A stretch of DNA of 64,000 nt from assembly GCA_003254905.1 (NCBI GenBank), contig QANU01044251.1, forward strand, positions 6,773 to 70,772. Reading direction: 5' to 3'. Source of the stretch: Nissolia schottii (lineage: Eukaryota; Streptophyta; Magnoliopsida; Fabales; Fabaceae). Made by a program: the position numbers and the translations under genes. Below are positions 23,948 to 38,500 of this stretch, one piece after another. The stretch's first letter is position 1. Each line of letters starts with the position of its first letter. The notes beneath the pieces are model-generated. The model searched no databases. It saw nothing but the letters and a program-made list of their open reading frames with translations, and was not told the DNA's origin.

Positions 23948-24679
23948 TTCATATTTTCTTTGTGCTAGTACTTGAAACATTTATTTTCTAGCCCTATACA
24001 TTCTCAATCTTTCCACACTTTCTTCCATTTATTTTCCAGCCTAAACTTTACACATTCCTAGCTTAGCTTCCTATAGCGAATCTAGTCAACGACGTTTCAA
24101 ACGTTTTCCGTAGTAATTTGGGAACTAGAAGTTAAGAAATAAATTCCCTTTTCTCAGTACAATCATCTAATACTTGGAATCAATTGTTGTTTTGTATTAG
24201 TTGAAACCATTGATACCTATCAACAAATCTTGAATTAGTTTACTAAGCACGCACTCATTCTGCAAAGAAACTACTATTGTAAATGAAAAAATGTCATTAA
24301 AGTTGTTGGGTGAAACTTCTTCTGTCTTATTTCTATGGTGTAAATGAGTCCAGTTTATCATTATACCACGTGGTTGTATTTTTAATGTGCACGTCATAAA
24401 ACAACACATTAGATGTGCATCAACTTATTGCAGAAAATCGTTGCTTTCAATTTTTCTCTTCTTTTTTTATTTAGTAATAATAAAAAGTTTGTTTTTCTCT
24501 TGATCCGAAATCAAATTTTCTCTTTTGTGTCATTAATTGTTTGTTTTGCACTTTATCACCCACATGGATCCTCTCATGGAATCACTCACATAAACAGAAA
24601 GTCCAACGATTCGATTGGACACTAAATGATACACGACACAAAAACAGAAAAGAATGCATGGACTCAAAATTTAACAGTA
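23948..24679. other. AT-rich spacer, no gene seen
   Basis: No open frame, repeat end or RNA signature was recognised. The short open frames here have no family features. Confidence 0.4.
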
Positions 24680-26060
24680 CTTGGACATAAAGAAATGAAT
24701 TGAAGGATTACCTGCTGCCATTGTATCGGAAGCCTCAACACCCTGCCCAGCCAATGCATACATACGTGGTTGTCCCTTTCTAGAAGGACCATCGCCCTTA
24801 CTGCTAAGCTTCCTGCCACCAGAACCTCTACCTTTCCCTTTGCCAGAAGGACCAGACACATCACTTGGAGACTGCATCAAAAAGGACAAAACTGCATCGC
24901 CATGATGCACAAGACCCTAACCAATGCCTCCCTCAAGATGAGGACAATCTCGTACAAAGTAACCCACCTGGCCGCACGAAAGCAAGCTCTAGTAACCCTA
25001 TGACACAACCCATGGTGAGTGTGTCCGCAAGTTTGACACGATGGCCTACAGTACCCCAGACCAATCAAATCCCTAAGTGTTTGAACACCCAGCTCCTTGC
25101 ATGACAGAATCTGACGTGTCTCCCACTAAGGACCTCGAACTAGAAATGCTCATCTTAGCGGGGCCAAAAGCAATAGTCCCACCCAACGGTGCCTATTGTC
25201 ATCTTTGAAAGCCACAGGCTCCCTCCTGAGCTAGACCTGCTGGTAAAAAATCTCCTTGTACCGTCAACTTCTTACTTTCCTCCTTGGAAACTCTCCTCTC
25301 CTTTTGACAATTCTCGATGCCCTCAGTGGCGCCAATCAGCTCCACGAAAGAAATCCGCGTATCCTGGGGTAAGAGGGTACTGGCCATGGGCTCTGCTAAC
25401 CCCCCTAACAAGCCTCATGTTCTTCTCGAATCTCAGTCTCCACCATATAATAATGCACGTAGCACGACAATTCAGTAAACTTGTCCTCATGCTCCGCAGC
25501 TAACATGCCGGTAGCCTGAGCCAACCTCTCAAACTCTGTAGCAAACTACTCCTTGCAATTAGTTGAAAGATACTAGTCCATGAAAGCATCTAAGCACTCC
25601 TCCCATGTTGGAGGAGGAAAAGCTGTAGCCCCCCTCCTAACAAAAGATCTGAACCATTTGAAAAATGGGTGGATCTAGCTTCTTGAAAACATCGATCGTC
25701 ACCTCATCACCTTGGGGAGGTCTAGCAGCCCCGCTGATGAAGGTCTGCCCCAACACGACCTGCTAATAATCCACCAGCATGGTGAGGACTTGTTGAATGC
25801 CTCCTACCCTAACAACCTCACCAACTGGATCCTCAACAAAGACCTCTTCCCTGTCCATGCGTGGATCCCCTGTCCAACTTCCTACTCGGCCTCCAACTCA
25901 GTGGCCTCTATAACTTCCAGCTTGGCCACCTTTACAAACCCCAACATGGCCTCTACCCCTAACTCCGACTGCCAGAGAAGTGAGCCTACCAGACTCAACA
26001 TTAGAAATCCTGAGGGGAGTCTTAGGCAGGATTTCCACCTAGAGAAGTTCTATAACAGAA
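24680..26060 (-). mobile_element. Ty3/gypsy gag region (fossil)
   Basis: Minus-strand reading from about 26050 to 24690 shows gag-type text: an acidic/hydrophobic body, a zinc-knuckle-like stretch (CQTCGHTHHGLC, then ACFRAARWVTL), then SGPSGKGKGRGSGG and RKGQPRMYALAGQG, the stretch that leads to the protease in chromovirus-type gypsy elements. It is heavily broken (many breaks) and no protease, reverse transcriptase or integrase follows. Sequence up to about 27480 may be leader or LTR of the same element. Old. Confidence 0.7.
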
Positions 26061-27499
26061 ATTAGGAACGAAAGACTCTTGACAACAACAAACTAGAAAG
26101 AGATTTAGAAACTCTAACCCTAGAAAGATTTCTAAATGCCTCTGGTGGCATCACGATTTATGAAAATGGGTTGGCTACCGTTTGCATAATCATAACTTTA
26201 CTAAAGGACACTTGCTCCAATAAATATCAGGGTAAACCTATAGTTTTCACACCACTTTATCACAACCCAACCAACGACGTGCCCAGAACAAATGGGACCA
26301 CGACCCTAAACAAGCATTGCACACAAAATTTTCAAAAAATATGGGTGAAGTCTCCTTTATTTTACGAGTTATTCCAACAAAAGAACCCTCCACCTACAAC
26401 CGGTTTGCAATCTAGACAATTCATTCACAAATCCAGAGTTTTAATGAAAATAAATATATAAGTTTAATAAATCCAAAATAGGTTCAATTTAAAATATAAA
26501 ATCCAAAAATAAACCAAACATGGAAGAATGAATCGGCCGTATCCTGCCTGTGGGATAATTGGAGCACCATAAACAAAATACAAATGTCCAGCACATAAGG
26601 CCCATGACGATTTGGGCCCACCAATAGAATTCCTCAGCAACCTAGAAGGCAAAAGGAAAAGAACTCGGACCAAAACATGTATCTGAGAAAGGGGAAACAA
26701 CGAAAGAGAGAGTTTGAAAACTCAGTAGTAGATAGATGTAATCATAGCACACAAGGAACAAATGAAAATCCATGCATATGCAATAAAACAATTATCATGA
26801 AAATCCACATAAACAATTTATATGCAAGAATACATGTCCTTAAATAACAATTTCTCATTTAACCAAAACCATACAATTTTTGTCAATGTCAGACCGCATT
26901 CATAGACAACATCTCCCCTTGGAGAGGCTTGGTATTTGATCATTGCCAACGTCCCTTTTTGGCACAAAGACTGGTAAACAATCACAGACCTCAGTCTGAC
27001 ATACATTCCCAGACAACCTGTGTGTGGTAACAAAACTACTATAATTACAACCCTCACAAGTTAGGGCCAAAGTCAAGGTGCACCAAGTCCAACAACTACT
27101 GTCATTGGCTATAGTTCCAAACAAGACTTCACTTATAATCCCAAAAAAGAACAGAAATCCATTTCCTTTCAAACCACACAAAACAATTGTCCATTAGCAC
27201 AGGGATGACCTATCCTCTGTTTCCAAAATCTCAGCACAACCATTCCAGACAACCAAAACGAATCCAAACTTTCTTTTCTCGACATCTTAATCCCAAAGCA
27301 TTTGTTTCCAAAACAAACAGAACATTGTCAACGTAAAATAGTATGCGGTAAATGATTTTCATGCAATAATTACTAATAGGTCTTATCCCACGTGTTAGTT
27401 CATAAAAGATTTCTCTTCAAAAACAAGTAGTTCACATTTCTTTCCAGAATATCCAAAGGCCTCTACAAATCATTCTTTCAATTTCTCAAAAGAACCAAT
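26061..27499. other. Probable leader/LTR sequence of the gypsy fossil
   Basis: This stretch lies on the 5' side of the minus-strand gag. It contains no gene. LTR ends could not be placed. Confidence 0.35.
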
Positions 27500-27885
27500 T
27501 TGATTTTCACGTAGATGAGGCGACGATAACCGTGACGATGACAACGGTGGTTGTGGCAATGGAGACAACGATGATGGCGACGGTAGGTGGTGGCAATGGT
27601 GGCGACGATTGTGGTGATGATGGTGATGGAAATGGTGGTGGGTGGCAGTGATGGGATTAGTAGTGAGTGGTAGTGGTAGATGGTGGTGAGTGGTGGTTGT
27701 AGTGGCGATAATAATTGTGGTGATGACAATGACGATGGCAATGGTGGTGGTAGTGATGATGGTAAAGGTGGAGGTGGTTGTGGTGATGGCGATGACGTGG
27801 TAGTGGTGACAACGACGACGGGTGGTCATGGTGATAGAGGTGACATCGGTGGTGGGTAGTGGTGGCAGCGACGGTATAAGATGAT
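27500..27885. repeat. Triplet-rich low-complexity tract
   Basis: About 390 bases built almost only of GGTGGT, GATGGTGG and GACGACG words (the reverse strand is CCACCATCATC-like). It produces long but meaningless open frames, including one of 197 codons. It is a decayed minisatellite. Confidence 0.85.
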
Positions 27886-29318
27886 CATAGAGGGAGAGGG
27901 GTGTTTGTGTCAGCAGGGTTGAGAGTATTTTTTTTATCGAAACAAAAGTGTAAGGATTACTTGAAAAGTGGTAATCTATATAGACATCCCCATAAGGGCA
28001 ATCCATATTGTCACTTTGAAGACAAAGCGGATTACTTGGGTAATCAAGATTATCGACTATCATGTGTAATCAACACAAGTCAATATGAATTACTAGATAA
28101 TTTTAAAATTAGATTATTAGTATTCTAGATAGATTATCATATTCGAAATGGACTTCATTCACATTAAGTGAGTAGGATGATAGTTTAAAGGATTTGATAG
28201 GAGGATTTTTTATTACTTAAAGAGAAAAGAGACTTTGGACCCTTGAACTTTTACTTAATTGTAAATAGTTATTTCCAACTTTTTATTCTAATTAGGTCCT
28301 TATGCTTTTTACCCAGTGACTAATAGACACCTCTAACTTTTAAATCATTCAATTAGATCTTTAAACTATAACTCTACTCAAAATTACTCATTCTATTTAA
28401 TTTAAAGTTTTAACTTGTAAACATGATGAAATATTTAAATGAGACATGTCAAAAATCTTGTATTTTGTTCTTATAATATATTCTTTAATATTTCTCAACT
28501 TTTTGATAATTATTATAATTTAAGGATGTAATTGAAAGATAAAAAAAGTTTAAATTGGTTATTATAATTAAAAATTTGTTTGAGCATCTAATTAAAGGGG
28601 TTAAAAATTAGAGGCATCTATTTACTATTAAATAAAAGTTTATAAATCTAACTGAAAGCTTTAAATTTGTAACTAGTAAGGGTGTTCATGGGTAGGGTTG
28701 GCCTTTATCCGAACCCGACCCTATATTTAGACTGAGCCAATTTTGAGGACTTGGACCTGACCCTAAACCTGATAGACCCGATCATCTTTGGGCCGAGTTA
28801 AAACTCGGGTTTGGACCGGGCCAAAAACGGGCCAAAGCTATCTCAAACTTCAAAATAAAAAATAAAGTTGAAAAAATTGCAAACTAAACATTATATTTCC
28901 TAACTAAATACTCATTAATTTCAAACACTACAACAAAATGACATAAAATTTATAATCTTAGCATTCCCATTCAAACTTCCATAGTTTTAGGGGAACATAA
29001 ACAACACAAAAATAATGAATGCACTATAATAGATTTCTACACATTGAAGTAGACATGATTTAACTATAATAGACACAAAAATAGACATGATTTAAGAAAT
29101 AGACACCAAAATAGACATAGTTTAACTACAATAGATACTAAAATAGACATGAGCTATGGATGGAAAGGAAAGAAAATAAGAAACGCATAATATAATAGTG
29201 TATACAGGTCGGACCGAGTGACTCGAAACTAAACTCAAACTCAATATAAATTAAAATTGAATTTTTTTAGAATTATTTAGAATCGAGTTTAATTAAAATT
29301 GAATTCAATTTATTTCAA
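27886..29318. repeat. Dispersed repeat sequence upstream of the RCC1 gene
   Basis: 28225-28680 has partly inverted arms (AGACACCTCTAACTTTTAA near the left, TAGAGGCATCTATTTA near the right), suggesting a MITE. 28680-28850 is a GGGTTGGCC / GAACCCGACCC / ACTCGGGTTT repeat of a kind common in plant genomes. A-rich words with AATAGACA follow at 29030-29160. The repeat reaches to within about 200 bases of the RCC1 start codon. Confidence 0.5.
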
Positions 29319-29504
29319 ATGCTTTTTGCCAATTCGAGCCAGGCCGAACTACGAACACGCCTGGTAAGTAGGTTAAAGTTTAAGGAGACGGAATCTCTTT
29401 TTCTTGTTTATTCTTTTTGGCTTAAAACAAAAAGTAGACATCAAAACTCTTTTTCCTCAGAGTCACTCTCAACTCACTCAGCTGCTTCAACCTCAAGCAC
29501 TACC

Positions 29505-32500
29505 ATGGATTCCGCTTCCCACATCATTGCTTGGTCTCTCTCTCTATCACCAACCACTATCATCTCCCCTTTCTCCTCACTCACTCGCACGGAAGCTACT
29601 AACTGTTGCGATTCTCTCCTTTTCTCGCAGGGGCTCCGGCGAAGACGGTCAACTAGGAATCGGAAACAACGAGGAGAAAGAATCGGTCGCGGTCGTCGAA
29701 GACCTCGACTCCCAGCGGGTTCGCTCTGTCGTCGCCGGCAGCAGAAATTCCCTCGCCATCTGCCACGACGGCAAGGTACCACCTTTCTCTCTCTCTGCTT
29801 TCATTTTCTCCAATTCATTCCTCTTTTATTCTTATTTAATTTTGTTGGTTGTTTTGATTTTGGGGGGGCTTATGATGATTTGTTGTAGTTGTTCACATGG
29901 GGTTGGAACCAAAGGGGAACATTGGGGCACCCGCCTGAGACCAAGACTGAGAACATTCCCAGCCAGGTCAAGGCCCTTGCCAATGTTAAAATTGTTCAGG
30001 TACTGTGTAATTGTGTTAACCCCCTTCGATGATTCCGTTTGCGGTATCTTTACATTGATGCTTTGTTATCACTGAATTATGTTGCTTTTTGTTATAATGA
30101 ATTTGGTTTGATGATTGCATTTTGGGGCTTGTTTTTATTTAGGCTGCTATTGGTGGGTGGCACTGCTTGGCTGTTGATGATCAGGGAAGAGCTTATGCAT
30201 GGGGTACTTCACACATTTTTCTATGTATTTGTATTTTTAGTTCTCTCGATCGTTCTCTATGAGAAATATAGGATTATATAATTGTTGTGATTCTCAGATT
30301 TGACATTGTAGAAAGAGGCTACTTGTTTGAACAATATACATGATGGAGTTTCTTCTTATTTTCCACTCCAATCAATCGTCGATTGTACTACAATAGCATA
30401 CCCTCTTTTTCATTCTTTTCCTATAATTTTTTTTTTTGTCTTTACGGTTTTGCCTTGTCAGTTGGCTGGCTTTTTAGACAACATTGTTTGCATACATAAT
30501 TCAAAGGATGAGATAAGTGTGCTCTTATGTATTATTTTGGCTTTTTGGAAAAATTGAAATGAGTACGATGAACTTCCAGTTCATCTACATAAGGACAAGA
30601 TTTTAGAGAATGGAAGAAAATTAATATTTTTGTGTTTCTTTTAGCTCTCCAAAAGCTAAAAAAAAAAAGTGTGTATTCAATTTTATTGATGCATATATTG
30701 TGAAAGTGGTAAGAGCAAATGCAATTGGTTTCAGGTGGAAACGAATATGGACAGTGTGGTGAAGAACCTGAGCGCAAAGATGACACTGGTAGACCTTTGA
30801 GGAGAGATATAGTGATCCCTCAGCGCTGTGCTCCTAAGCTTTATGTTCGCCAGGTGACTTATGTATACCAATGCCTTGCGGTATCGCAACCATAAATGAT
30901 TTGCCTTTTCTTTATGATTCAATCTTTAGTTAAGTACGTTTCTCTATTGGATCATTTATTTTTATGTAACTATAATTCGTAAGTAAATTTAGTTGAATAC
31001 TAGACTTGTCATTGGTTTTGTTTCCAGATGTTTAAGTTATTCATTTCTTACCAATTACCACAGAGAACAAATTTTATTTATAATTCTTAAGTAAAGAATC
31101 TAAAGATGAAACTTTTATTTTCTTAGTTTTTCTTAATGTTAAATAACTTTTAAGTTTATATTAATGAATGTTCTCCACCATAGTAGTGGTTTATAGACTA
31201 TAGTCTATCAACTCAACCTATTGTCAATGGTTCAATAAGACAAAAATATCATTTTGAACTCTAGACAAATTTAGTTGTTCATTTTATTTATTCTGTATGT
31301 GGTGAACAACTGCACATATGTGGCCTGTGGTCACAACTGATGTTATTGTTAACCACCTAACCCATGTCGACTGGCTCTGTAAATTGAATTTGCTTCTTTT
31401 CTGTTGTGCTATTCTGCAATAAATATAGTTCTGAAGTGTTTGGTTTTGTTTTGGAATTTCCACATCACTATCTTAACGAACAGTGAACAAATTGTCTCTG
31501 TATTTGGCATCTTGGCTTTTGCTAGGATGCTGTTCTAATTGCTTGATGTGCAGGTTGCTGCAGGTGGAACTCACTCGGTGGTACTTACACGTGAAGGGCA
31601 TGTTTGGACATGGGGTCAACCATGGCCTCCTGGTGACATGTAAAAACTAGTTAAGCTTGATTTACTTTTTTTTTTTTTTGGTCTTGTTTTCCATGTATGA
31701 ATTTAATTTACAGATAAAGTTGTTTTCCCAAAATTTAGGTAATTAAATAGTTTCTACTGAACTCTAACTTCTAATATGTTGTACTCATCTTATAGAAAAC
31801 AGATTTCAGTTCCTGTTCGGGTACAAGGTCTTGAAAATGTGAGGGTCATTGCAGTTGGGGCATTTCATAATTTGGCTCTTCAAGAGGATGGAACTTTATG
31901 GGCATGGGGTAATAATGAATATGGACAACTAGGAACCGGAGATACCCAGCCAAGATCACAACCTATTCCTGTCCAAGGGCTTTCTGGACTTACACTGGTT
32001 TGTAACTCATTCATCTTGTTAATTCCAGTTCTGTGTCAGAATGCAGAATAATAAATCTTTGTGTTACAAAATGGTATGTAAATTTCTGCTTGAATATGAA
32101 TGTGAAATTCCATGATAGTTTGTGGGATTTTGCTATTAATTTTTGAAGCAAGAGACACTAAGGATGATTCCTTGTGTTGTCTCAGCAATGTTAAATATAA
32201 TAAGGGTAAATTACACTGACCTCCCCTGTTGAGGTTCAATGAAATTACACTCAGTTCCCCTCTATATGTAAAATTGTCTCAACATACCCGAGAATTTTGT
32301 ATAACGTTACACTTACCTCCCCTCTTAACAATATTCCGTTAACTCTGTTAAGCCGTGTGCTTTACACATGCTTAATAATGGGTTTTTTTTGGGTAATATT
32401 GAGTGTCTTTTAAAAATAAAAATGGAAGCCAAATAAAATAAAAATGAAGTCCAAAGAGCTCAAAAAGAAGTCCATAGAATCCTATTAAATTAATAAAAAT

Positions 32501-35500
32501 GAAAAGCACCCTGAAACAATTGCAGACATCTTGATTAGGAATTTAGTTTGAAATACAAAAGCAACGGGTGGGTTTTTGAGTGCTAAATGACAACCATAGA
32601 GTGGGGGCAGAGCAGTGGCCATGGAGTGGCCGCCTTGGTGTGCGGAGGACAGTGACTAAAGTGCAGTGGTTTTGGATGCAGTGGAGGTGAGGCTTTGGTG
32701 GTTCTAATGGCAGATCTGTATAGTTGCGCCACTAGGATGAAGGTTTATGCTTCCTAGGAGCAAGTGGGTACATCATGGTTGACGAGACCCTTGATTCCGC
32801 TTTGTAGGCTTTGATGGTAGATATTTGTAGGCTCGCTTGTGGACGCAGTGAAGGTGACAGCTATGGTGACGGGATGTCCACAAGGTACCAATGGTGCCGA
32901 GGCGGTGCGGGATCATTGTTGTAAGCTATGGTGGGTGGCAGAGCTGAGGTGCGGGTTGAGGTTGCAGATGGGTGGAACAAGGAGTTGTGGTGGTGTGGTG
33001 AGTAAAAGGAGGAAGATGATGGCAAGGAGACTGTGATGCTTAATGAATAAGAAAGAGAAAGGAAAAAAGAAGAAGAAGAGAGGATTAAGGGGTATAACAG
33101 AAAAATCACATTGACACTTGACAACGTTTAACTTCTGTTAGCTCCATGGGTAGTTTGTGTTATCTGGACAAATAGAAGGGGAGGCAAGTGTAATATCATT
33201 AAACCTTAGGAGAGGTCAATATAATTTACCCATATAATAATCTCAATAGCTTTTATTCTCATAGACAGCTGTTTGAGCTTCATTAGATAGCCTGCTCATT
33301 CTGTTGGGGTATTATCTATTAGTTGAAGTAATTCTATCTAAAGATCTTTATATCCACCAACACATGTATGGACGACCATGTACATGCGTAAGAATTCATT
33401 CAATGTTACTATGGAGAAAAAAAACATACCATTTACTAATAATTGACCAAGGTCATGTGAAACATAGTAACATAGGAATGAATATAGAGAAAATGGGAAA
33501 TACGACAGCCCCCTAACAGAATAAGGTTATGAATTGGGCAAGATCAAGATTGAAACAGGGAAATGAGGGTTTCATGGTTGCAAGTACTTCTGGATTCCTG
33601 CAATATCTGGAAGAAAAGAAGGGTGAAAATAAGTCCTTGAGGAAAACTTATATGAGAGATATTAATAGATCCCTAAGCACTGCCTTTGCTTACAAAATAA
33701 TGACATTTAATATTAGAGATCCAAAGTCATTTAAATGGTCAAATGCTATTGATGTGACTACTTACTAGAAGTAGATAACACTAAAAACATAAACTGAAAG
33801 AAACAGAAAAGTGAAATTGTGAGAAAGCTGTAAAAATAAAATAATAAGATTTTCCTTGTTAATACCCAAAGCAAAGGATTGTCAATCTAGTGATGTGGGT
33901 TTTTGGGGGCAATTGCATCATAGAAATAGCTCTTCACCTTCTGGCTATGTCCTGGATATCACCACCAGTGGTAGTGTAGATTTACTCTTTATCTCCTTGC
34001 CAAAGTGAGACTATTATCAATTATGAGCGTTAGCATGGCTTAAACATTATGAGGTCATGTTTTGATACCTTCCCTAGTACTCTGTAAGAACTGGTATCAA
34101 TAAAAGAATGCTTGCTGAAATTAGGATATTTTATTAATCAAGAACTGTAATTCCAGAGGGGAATTTACTGATCAAAACGTACACTGATGGCTGTTGGCTA
34201 AATTAGCTATGGCTGAAAATAAAGAATAACAATCCTGGGAATTATGGATCCCTTGGTCCCCTGTGTTCTGACTAATTTTCTGAGTGTCTAACCCTTTCTC
34301 CTTCTCTCATATACTGAGAGGGAGAGAGTAAATTATGGCCCAAATCTTCCTTCCTAATTTGGTGTAACCAAATTATTCTCCTAACAAATTATTCTCCTAA
34401 AAATTAGCTAACAAATCAGAATCTCCGCTAATTTAATTTAATCTCCTAATCCTCGCTTTCCTTTCCTAGAATAATGGACAGGGAATGGAATAATTTCCTT
34501 TCCTGGAGCAGAATCTGCCGCAGTCATGGCAGAAGGGTTCGTAACATACTCCAAGAAGCACAATTAACCAAAAAGCAACATGAACTACGGGGCAAACCTT
34601 CAAGTTAACATGGCTAGCCCAGTTTGCTTTGTAGTTTTTGAGCAGGTGTTGTATAATGCGAATAAACCACGACAAGTGCACCGCGTCGTACAAGTAATAG
34701 AGTGAAAGTAGAGTGTCGAACCCATGGGGATTTTGTCATATATCAAATCAATGATAGAAACACAATTTGGACAATGCAAATAGGAATCGGACAAAATTGA
34801 AGACAAACTACAACTATTAATAAAAGACAAGAATTAGATTAAGGATCAGTGGGAAACAAATGGATTTAAGACCAATTGGTAAAAGTGCACTAAGGCAATG
34901 ACTTTGTCCTAACAATTTATTTCACTAACTCTTGGTAAATCACACCTAAATGTTTATCAATCAAAGTTACTGATGCGAACACTAATCTCTCTTGAGCAAA
35001 AGTGAATTATAACCAATTAGAGCGATAACTCGATTTCTCACAATTACCTACTCTAACGATTTTCTTTAACGCTTAATGAACTTCAATAACGATCGTACAA
35101 GTAAGAAAATCTATCTCTAGCATCATCTTAACTCATAGCAATTGGAACCTTGAGCTCATCCTAATAGATGTTTTCTCAAAAACCTACTAGGCATACAACA
35201 TTTGAATCTCAAGCACTCAAAAGCATGAAATGAAGAACAAATTGCAGAAACAATCAGGAAGATGATGAAATATCTCAAATTAGATTAATAGAAAGTGTTT
35301 GAATACATCATGCCCTAACATTAAGTGTTTAGCTACTAATAGATACAGTGAAAATCAATGAAAGAAACATGAAAATTAGAGAAGAGAGATACGTAAGAGA
35401 GATTGAAAGAGGATTGGAGGCCTTGAATCTTTCACTTGGTCTCTATCTTCAAATTTCACTCTACTAGAGTTTCTTTGCCTTTCCAAAGCTACCAACAAGT

Positions 35501-38500
35501 GAGAAATGATCCCAATTTGAAATGGGTTGAGTCCCTTTTATACTTGCCCCAAAAATAGCCAATTTACGGGTTTAACATGTGACGCTCAAGTGTTGTAAAA
35601 TTATGCTTTTGAGCTCAAAACGCTTGAGCGTTCAACATAACTCTCAAGCATTTTGTGTCTATATGAGAATCATGTTTCTGATGGCAAAACGCTTGAGCAT
35701 TATTTTGAACACTTGAGCGTTTTTCCTGCTTCCTTGACACTTGAAGACTTCTTGCTATTTTGGCCCCAACTTCTCTTGGCTACTTCTCCATTAATGTTAT
35801 TAACCTAAAATCAGTGAGCAAACTTCTAAAGAATACCTAAAATTCATGATGTTATCTTATAACTACTTAGTTAAAACTAAATCCTAAAGTGAAATAAAAT
35901 GAAAGTAAAACTATATGAAAATGCAATGGTTAGTTCCTAAACTATATGCAAAACTCAAGCAAAGATAACTCATTGGAGAGTTATCAAATGTATTCTTAAA
36001 AATCAAACTTGCCCTTTCAATAAAAGTTGTGGCTTCCAGTTTGTTTTCTAAGCCTTTCTAGTTTCATGTTGTCAACCAAGGAAAAGCAATATAAATATTG
36101 TATATCAGTTATTGAGTTATAAATTCAACAGAGATAGCAAAGTAGTTGTCTTTATAAAATTGGTATTCGTGTGTGCGTCAGAATACAAGTATAGATAACT
36201 GTTATGATGTTTGTAGGTGGGCTGGTCCATTTGTGGTGCTTAAGCAAATATTTAGTCTATTCTTCTAGATAGAATGGTAGAAAATTTTAAAGTATATACT
36301 TTTCTATCATTGTGTACTATGGTAATACTTGTAGTAAACCATTAAAATCGTCCTCAATATTGACATTATCGATCAACTTCGTCTCCAAAGTATGGAAATT
36401 ATCAAATTCGTCCTTAAAGTTACCAAAATTCGATCAAATTAGTCCTTCAATGTCAATGAAATTAGTCCCTCTTAGGGACTAATTTGATCAACTTTTGGCA
36501 ACTTCAGGGACGAATTTGGTGATTTCCATACTTTGGGGACGAACTTGATTGATGCTGCCAACATTGGAGACGATTTTGATGGTTTATTCATAATACTAGA
36601 CTCTTAAATTAGAGAACTGTGGATCTCGAGTATGCAACTAGAAACATCTGAAAGCAAAGACTTGGCTTTGCAGTTTTTTTCTTTCTTCTCCTAAAGTAGA
36701 ACTGTAACTCTAGGTTCCCTCTATTTTTGGGATTTGATTGAAACTTGTACTAATATTACTGAATATGAAAAAAAGACTCAGGAGCATGCTCCTCTTACAG
36801 CCCAGCAAAATATAGAGATCCTTGTATGAAGACTAGAACAATACAAGATGGTAACAAACCGAGACAATAAGATGTCTCTGCCTTCCCAATGGCCTAGGCC
36901 ACCTGCTACCCACAATGATGCTCCATGCCCTTCATGCCTCTACCAACTCCCCCATTATGCATTTGCATTTTAGCTGGAATCCTTCATTCCACTCTCCTTC
37001 CAGTAGCTATCCTACTGAATACTCGTTTCTATTCCCTCTAACTGACTCCCTATTGCCTACCCCTTCTTCCTTCTCTCATATACCCTAGCAAATCCTCCCC
37101 ATTTCAAAACCCTGCAACCCACTGAGTTGTGTGGATTGTGGCCTAACCTGTTCCCTCCTAGCCCTTCTAGTATAAGTGTCTATCAGGATCCATGTAGGAA
37201 ATGAATCTAAAAATAGAGTTTCGTGTATTCGAATTCACTTTACTTGGTTATTACAATATTTGCTTCTAAATGTACTATAGATCCAAGTTTTGGGTGGCTT
37301 CTTTTCTGTTTTACATTTGGTTTTTGGGTTGGAACTGTGGGGGGAGCATTGTGTGTGTGTACCGTGCCATCCTTTGTTTTAGTTCAAAATTGTAAATCAT
37401 TAAAATGATTAAATGGTTTGATGAAATAATGAATATGTGCTATATTGTTCATTTTTAATGAGAAATAGCTTATTTAGTTTGTTTCCTTTATCTGTTTGGA
37501 ACTCCAGGTAGATATTGCAGCTGGTGGATGGCATTCAACTGCATTGACAGATGAAGGAGAGGTACCCTGTTTCTGATTTTCTGGAATCTATTAAGTTTAA
37601 TATTTTAATATCAAGAAATCCTTGTGAAATACTTGAAGTCTGTGTTACAATTTAAAGTTTTATTTTTTTTCCCCTGAAAATAGTTGTTATGGCAGGATTT
37701 TATAAGTAAAATACATTACTCTTTTGTTCTTGAAACAGATTTTGCATAAAATATTGCCTGGTACACCTTTCATTTTTTTTTTAGGTTCTCTTGTAAATTG
37801 AGAAATTTTTATGGTCTATATGGATGAACTTTGGCCTAATTGTCATCAGCAGATAATAATATCTCTCAATCTCCTTGCTAGAATTAATTAATGCACCCCA
37901 TTGTCCGTGGCAACTAAGCATGTTGCTGGAACACCACCATTCAGTTCAAGTGGAGAAAAATAAATTAAAAAAAGGTGGGAAATAGTATGCATGTGTGTAT
38001 AAAGGTGGAAAATACACTTTAATTTTTGTCCTGAGACACAAATATTTGTTCCCATGTCCCTGTATTTCAAGGTAAACAAACATGAGTTTTGTCCCCTTAT
38101 CTCTGTATTTTTATCCTGTCTCACTAAACAAACGTTGCCCTATAGTCTAAAGAAGATAGGTTACTTAGCTGTCAATGGAGATGCTTAAAACAGTTGTTTG
38201 GTTTCCTAGTGCCTGCATTTGAATATGCATGGATTCAAAAATTGAAATGCCTTAGATTCTTAGTGGACTTTTTTTGACTGGCTACATTATTCAGAGAGTC
38301 GATTTTAATATTATCTTTGCTCTTTTTCATTTCAGGTATATGGCTGGGGTAGGGGGGAACATGGCAGGCTTGGATTTGGTGATAGTGACAAGAGCAGCAA
38401 AATGGTACCCCAGAAGGTTCAACTTTTAGCTGGGGAAGATATTGTTCAGGTACTGTATTTGTGATCTGTATAATCTCTTGATCAGGTTGGTGTGATGGCT

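Noticed and set aside
27470-28063. 197-codon minus-strand open frame
   Set aside because: It is almost wholly Thr/His/Ile-rich translation of the GGTGGT/GATGGT low-complexity tract; no domain.
29319-30075. Two long plus-strand open frames (189 and 223 codons) at the RCC1 5' end
   Set aside because: They run through introns 1 and 2 in other frames; the spliced RCC1 model explains the region.
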